From positions 3,797 to 9,702 of the forward strand of contig MTER01000143.1 in NCBI GenBank assembly GCA_002083985.1: 5,906 nt of DNA. The letters are read 5' to 3'. Positions 4,986 to 5,906 of the stretch are shown piece after piece (within the stretch, counting starts at the first letter, position 1; the number at the start of each line of letters is the position of its first letter). The position numbers were made by a program, and so were the translations under genes. The notes under the pieces were generated by a model. The model saw only the letters and a list, made by a program, of their open reading frames with translations, made no database searches and was not told where the DNA came from. The DNA is from Candidatus Altarchaeales archaeon A3. GTDB taxonomy: Archaea; Altiarchaeota; Altiarchaeia; Altiarchaeales; Altiarchaeaceae.

Positions 4986-5798
4986 TCATTCTTCTTCCTT
5001 TTTCCTATTTTGAAATTTTTTTATTGCGGAATGAATGTCAATATAATATGTTCCTTCTCTAAGTGCGGCAATAACCGGCTTATTTCCCATCAGTCCCGGA
5101 ACATCAATTTCATATTTTCCTGTCTTTAAAATTTTAAGGGTCTCAATATCCATAGTAACAACCCCGTCAGGCCTGTCTTTAAATACCTTTTCAAGCCATT
5201 CTTCATCACTTAATGGTATTATTGGTCCTGGTTTCTCTTCAATAACTTTTACTGTTTCTGCTTTTTCTTTTTCCCGTACATTTTCTGTTGTTGGTTTAGT
5301 TGCTTTTATATATTCTATTCCTTTTTTTTCCATTATACTCTCTATCTTCAATTTATTCTCTTCAATTTGTCGCTGTTCGGAACTTTGCATTTGCGGAACT
5401 TCTACCCTTTCACTTTCTTTTTCCCCATTATATCCTTTCCAGCTGTAAAATTCTTTTTCAGACTTTACTGGTTCTGGCGATGGAACTTTGAGAATTACCT
5501 GTTTTTCTTGTTCTTTTATTTCTTCTTTTACCATTCCACCTTTCTTTTTTATTTCTTTTTCAACATTTTCTGAAGATATTTTTTTTACAAATACAACATC
5601 ACCTACTCTTCTAACCTCAACTTCGCCTGCTACCCCTAATGCTTTTTCTTCGGGTGTCTGAAGGTCTTCCTTTCTTAAAAGTTCTTCCTCCGCTTTCGCG
5701 GATAAAAAAAACCTTCCTCCACAGGTTATACATTGTTTGACTGTAAGAATTTCCTCCTCGGAATATATTTTATTGCATCGCAAACATTTATGGGCCAT
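4986..5798 (-). CDS. OapC/ArvC-like archaeal zinc-ribbon protein
   Basis: The 270-residue protein has three parts. The N-terminus is a zinc ribbon, CLRC (5-8) and CITC (23-26), with the CNKIYSEEE pattern usual for this archaeal family. Residues about 75-190 are a Lys/Glu-rich low-complexity linker, probably disordered or partly coiled. The C-terminus (about 195-262) is a compact domain with DGVVTMDIETLKILKTGKYEI and ALREGTYYIDIHSAIKKF. The order matches the euryarchaeal Zn-ribbon family (COG3364), known as OapC from origin-linked clusters and as ArvC, a neighbour of the vesicle-forming GTPase ArvA in haloarchaea. The biochemical role is unknown. The expected GTPase and OapB/ArvB genes are not seen: the upstream neighbour, ending 28 bp away on the same strand, looks like a dockerin-type protein. 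The linker seems long for the family. ATG at 5798 is fixed by the ribbon starting at residue 5. Family call is from memory of the pattern; the zinc ribbon itself is certain. Confidence 0.75.
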   Translation of the reverse strand: MAHKCLRCNKIYSEEEILTVKQCITCGGRFFLSAKAEEELLRKEDLQTPEEKALGVAGEVEVRRVGDVVFVKKISSENVEKEIKKKGGMVKEEIKEQEKQVILKVPSPEPVKSEKEFYSWKGYNGEKESERVEVPQMQSSEQRQIEENKLKIESIMEKKGIEYIKATKPTTENVREKEKAETVKVIEEKPGPIIPLSDEEWLEKVFKDRPDGVVTMDIETLKILKTGKYEIDVPGLMGNKPVIAALREGTYYIDIHSAIKKFQNRKKEEE

Positions 5799-5826
5799 TT
5801 TAGTTAATTAAGTAAAGTATAATCAA
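5799..5826 (-). promoter_or_regulatory. Short spacer before the OapC-like gene
   Basis: Only 28 bp separate the upstream stop codon from the OapC-like ATG. TTATACTTTA lies about 15-24 bp before the ATG and could be a TATA box for a leaderless message. Read-through from the upstream gene is equally possible. No Shine-Dalgarno sequence is seen. Confidence 0.3.
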
Positions 5827-5906
5827 TTAATTTTGAATAACAATTTTATCAATTAAAGCAAAGGCATCAGGTAAATTTACATTTTTATTCTCATCCAAAT
5901 CACAAT
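5827..5906 (-). CDS. C-terminus of a protein with a dockerin/EF-hand-like calcium loop (partial)
   Basis: The window holds the last 25 full codons and TAA of a minus-strand gene. The tail reads CDLDENKNVNLPDAFALIDK, followed by a few residues. The segment D-L-D-E-N-K-N-V-N-L-P-D-A has Asp/Asn at positions 1, 3, 5, 9 and 12 of a calcium-binding loop, in the dockerin type I pattern DxNxDxxVNxxDA, followed by a helix. Archaeal proteins ending in such repeats are usually secreted or surface-attached, so the protein may be extracellular. The other two minus-strand frames show no such pattern (one stops within ten codons). Too little is visible to name the protein, and a single loop in 25 residues could be chance. 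It is not what one would expect next to OapC/ArvC. Confidence 0.55.
   Translation of the reverse strand, partial: CDLDENKNVNLPDAFALIDKIVIQN

Noticed and set aside
5300..5573. Phe/Leu-rich plus-strand frames that look like membrane proteins
   Set aside because: They are the antisense of the Lys/Glu-rich linker of the OapC-like gene; GAA and AAA codons read back as TTC and TTT.

Overview
The window is very AT-rich and looks like an archaeal chromosome of euryarchaeal character. Three genes point there: an archaeal-type UMP kinase, a type-2 (methanogen-type) seryl-tRNA synthetase with the zinc-site Cys/Glu/Cys residues visible, and an OapC/ArvC-like zinc-ribbon protein. T-rich gene ends, TATA-like boxes and short or absent leaders without Shine-Dalgarno sequences agree. 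A low-GC methanogen or an Altiarchaeales-like lineage would fit, but the assignment is inference.

Layout. Bases 1-600 hold no gene; they are packed with inverted repeats, hairpins and fragments of small non-autonomous elements. A tandem-CBS protein (601-963, minus) and pyrH (1060-1731, plus) diverge from a 96-bp promoter region. Next comes a dead gene on the minus strand (about 2915-1744), recognisable as cobD (threonine-phosphate decarboxylase, PLP fold type I). It carries three nonsense codons, one frameshift, no usable start codon, and a 112-bp terminal-inverted-repeat element inserted at a TAATTA site. A second, 164-bp element with 18-bp inverted repeats (2983-3146) lies just upstream of it, and a diverged copy of its right end opens the window (1-91). 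From 5906 down to 3210 the minus strand is a run of genes: the 3' end of a gene with a dockerin/EF-hand-like C-terminus, the OapC/ArvC-like protein, SerRS, and a 52-residue membrane protein not previously obvious because of its size.

How the genes work together. pyrH (pyrimidine nucleotides) and serS (translation) are housekeeping genes; the CBS protein is probably an adenine-nucleotide sensor of unknown partner. OapC/ArvC belongs to a family tied to origin-linked gene clusters and to vesicle formation in haloarchaea, but its usual GTPase partner is not visible here. The cobD wreck implies that this locus no longer contributes to the aminopropanol arm of cobamide synthesis. I found no CRISPR array, tRNA, rRNA or defence system. 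The main points of interest are the small-element families, the well-resolved history of the cobD pseudogene, an 11-bp-period TAAATTTAT triplet before the small membrane gene, and the small gene itself.
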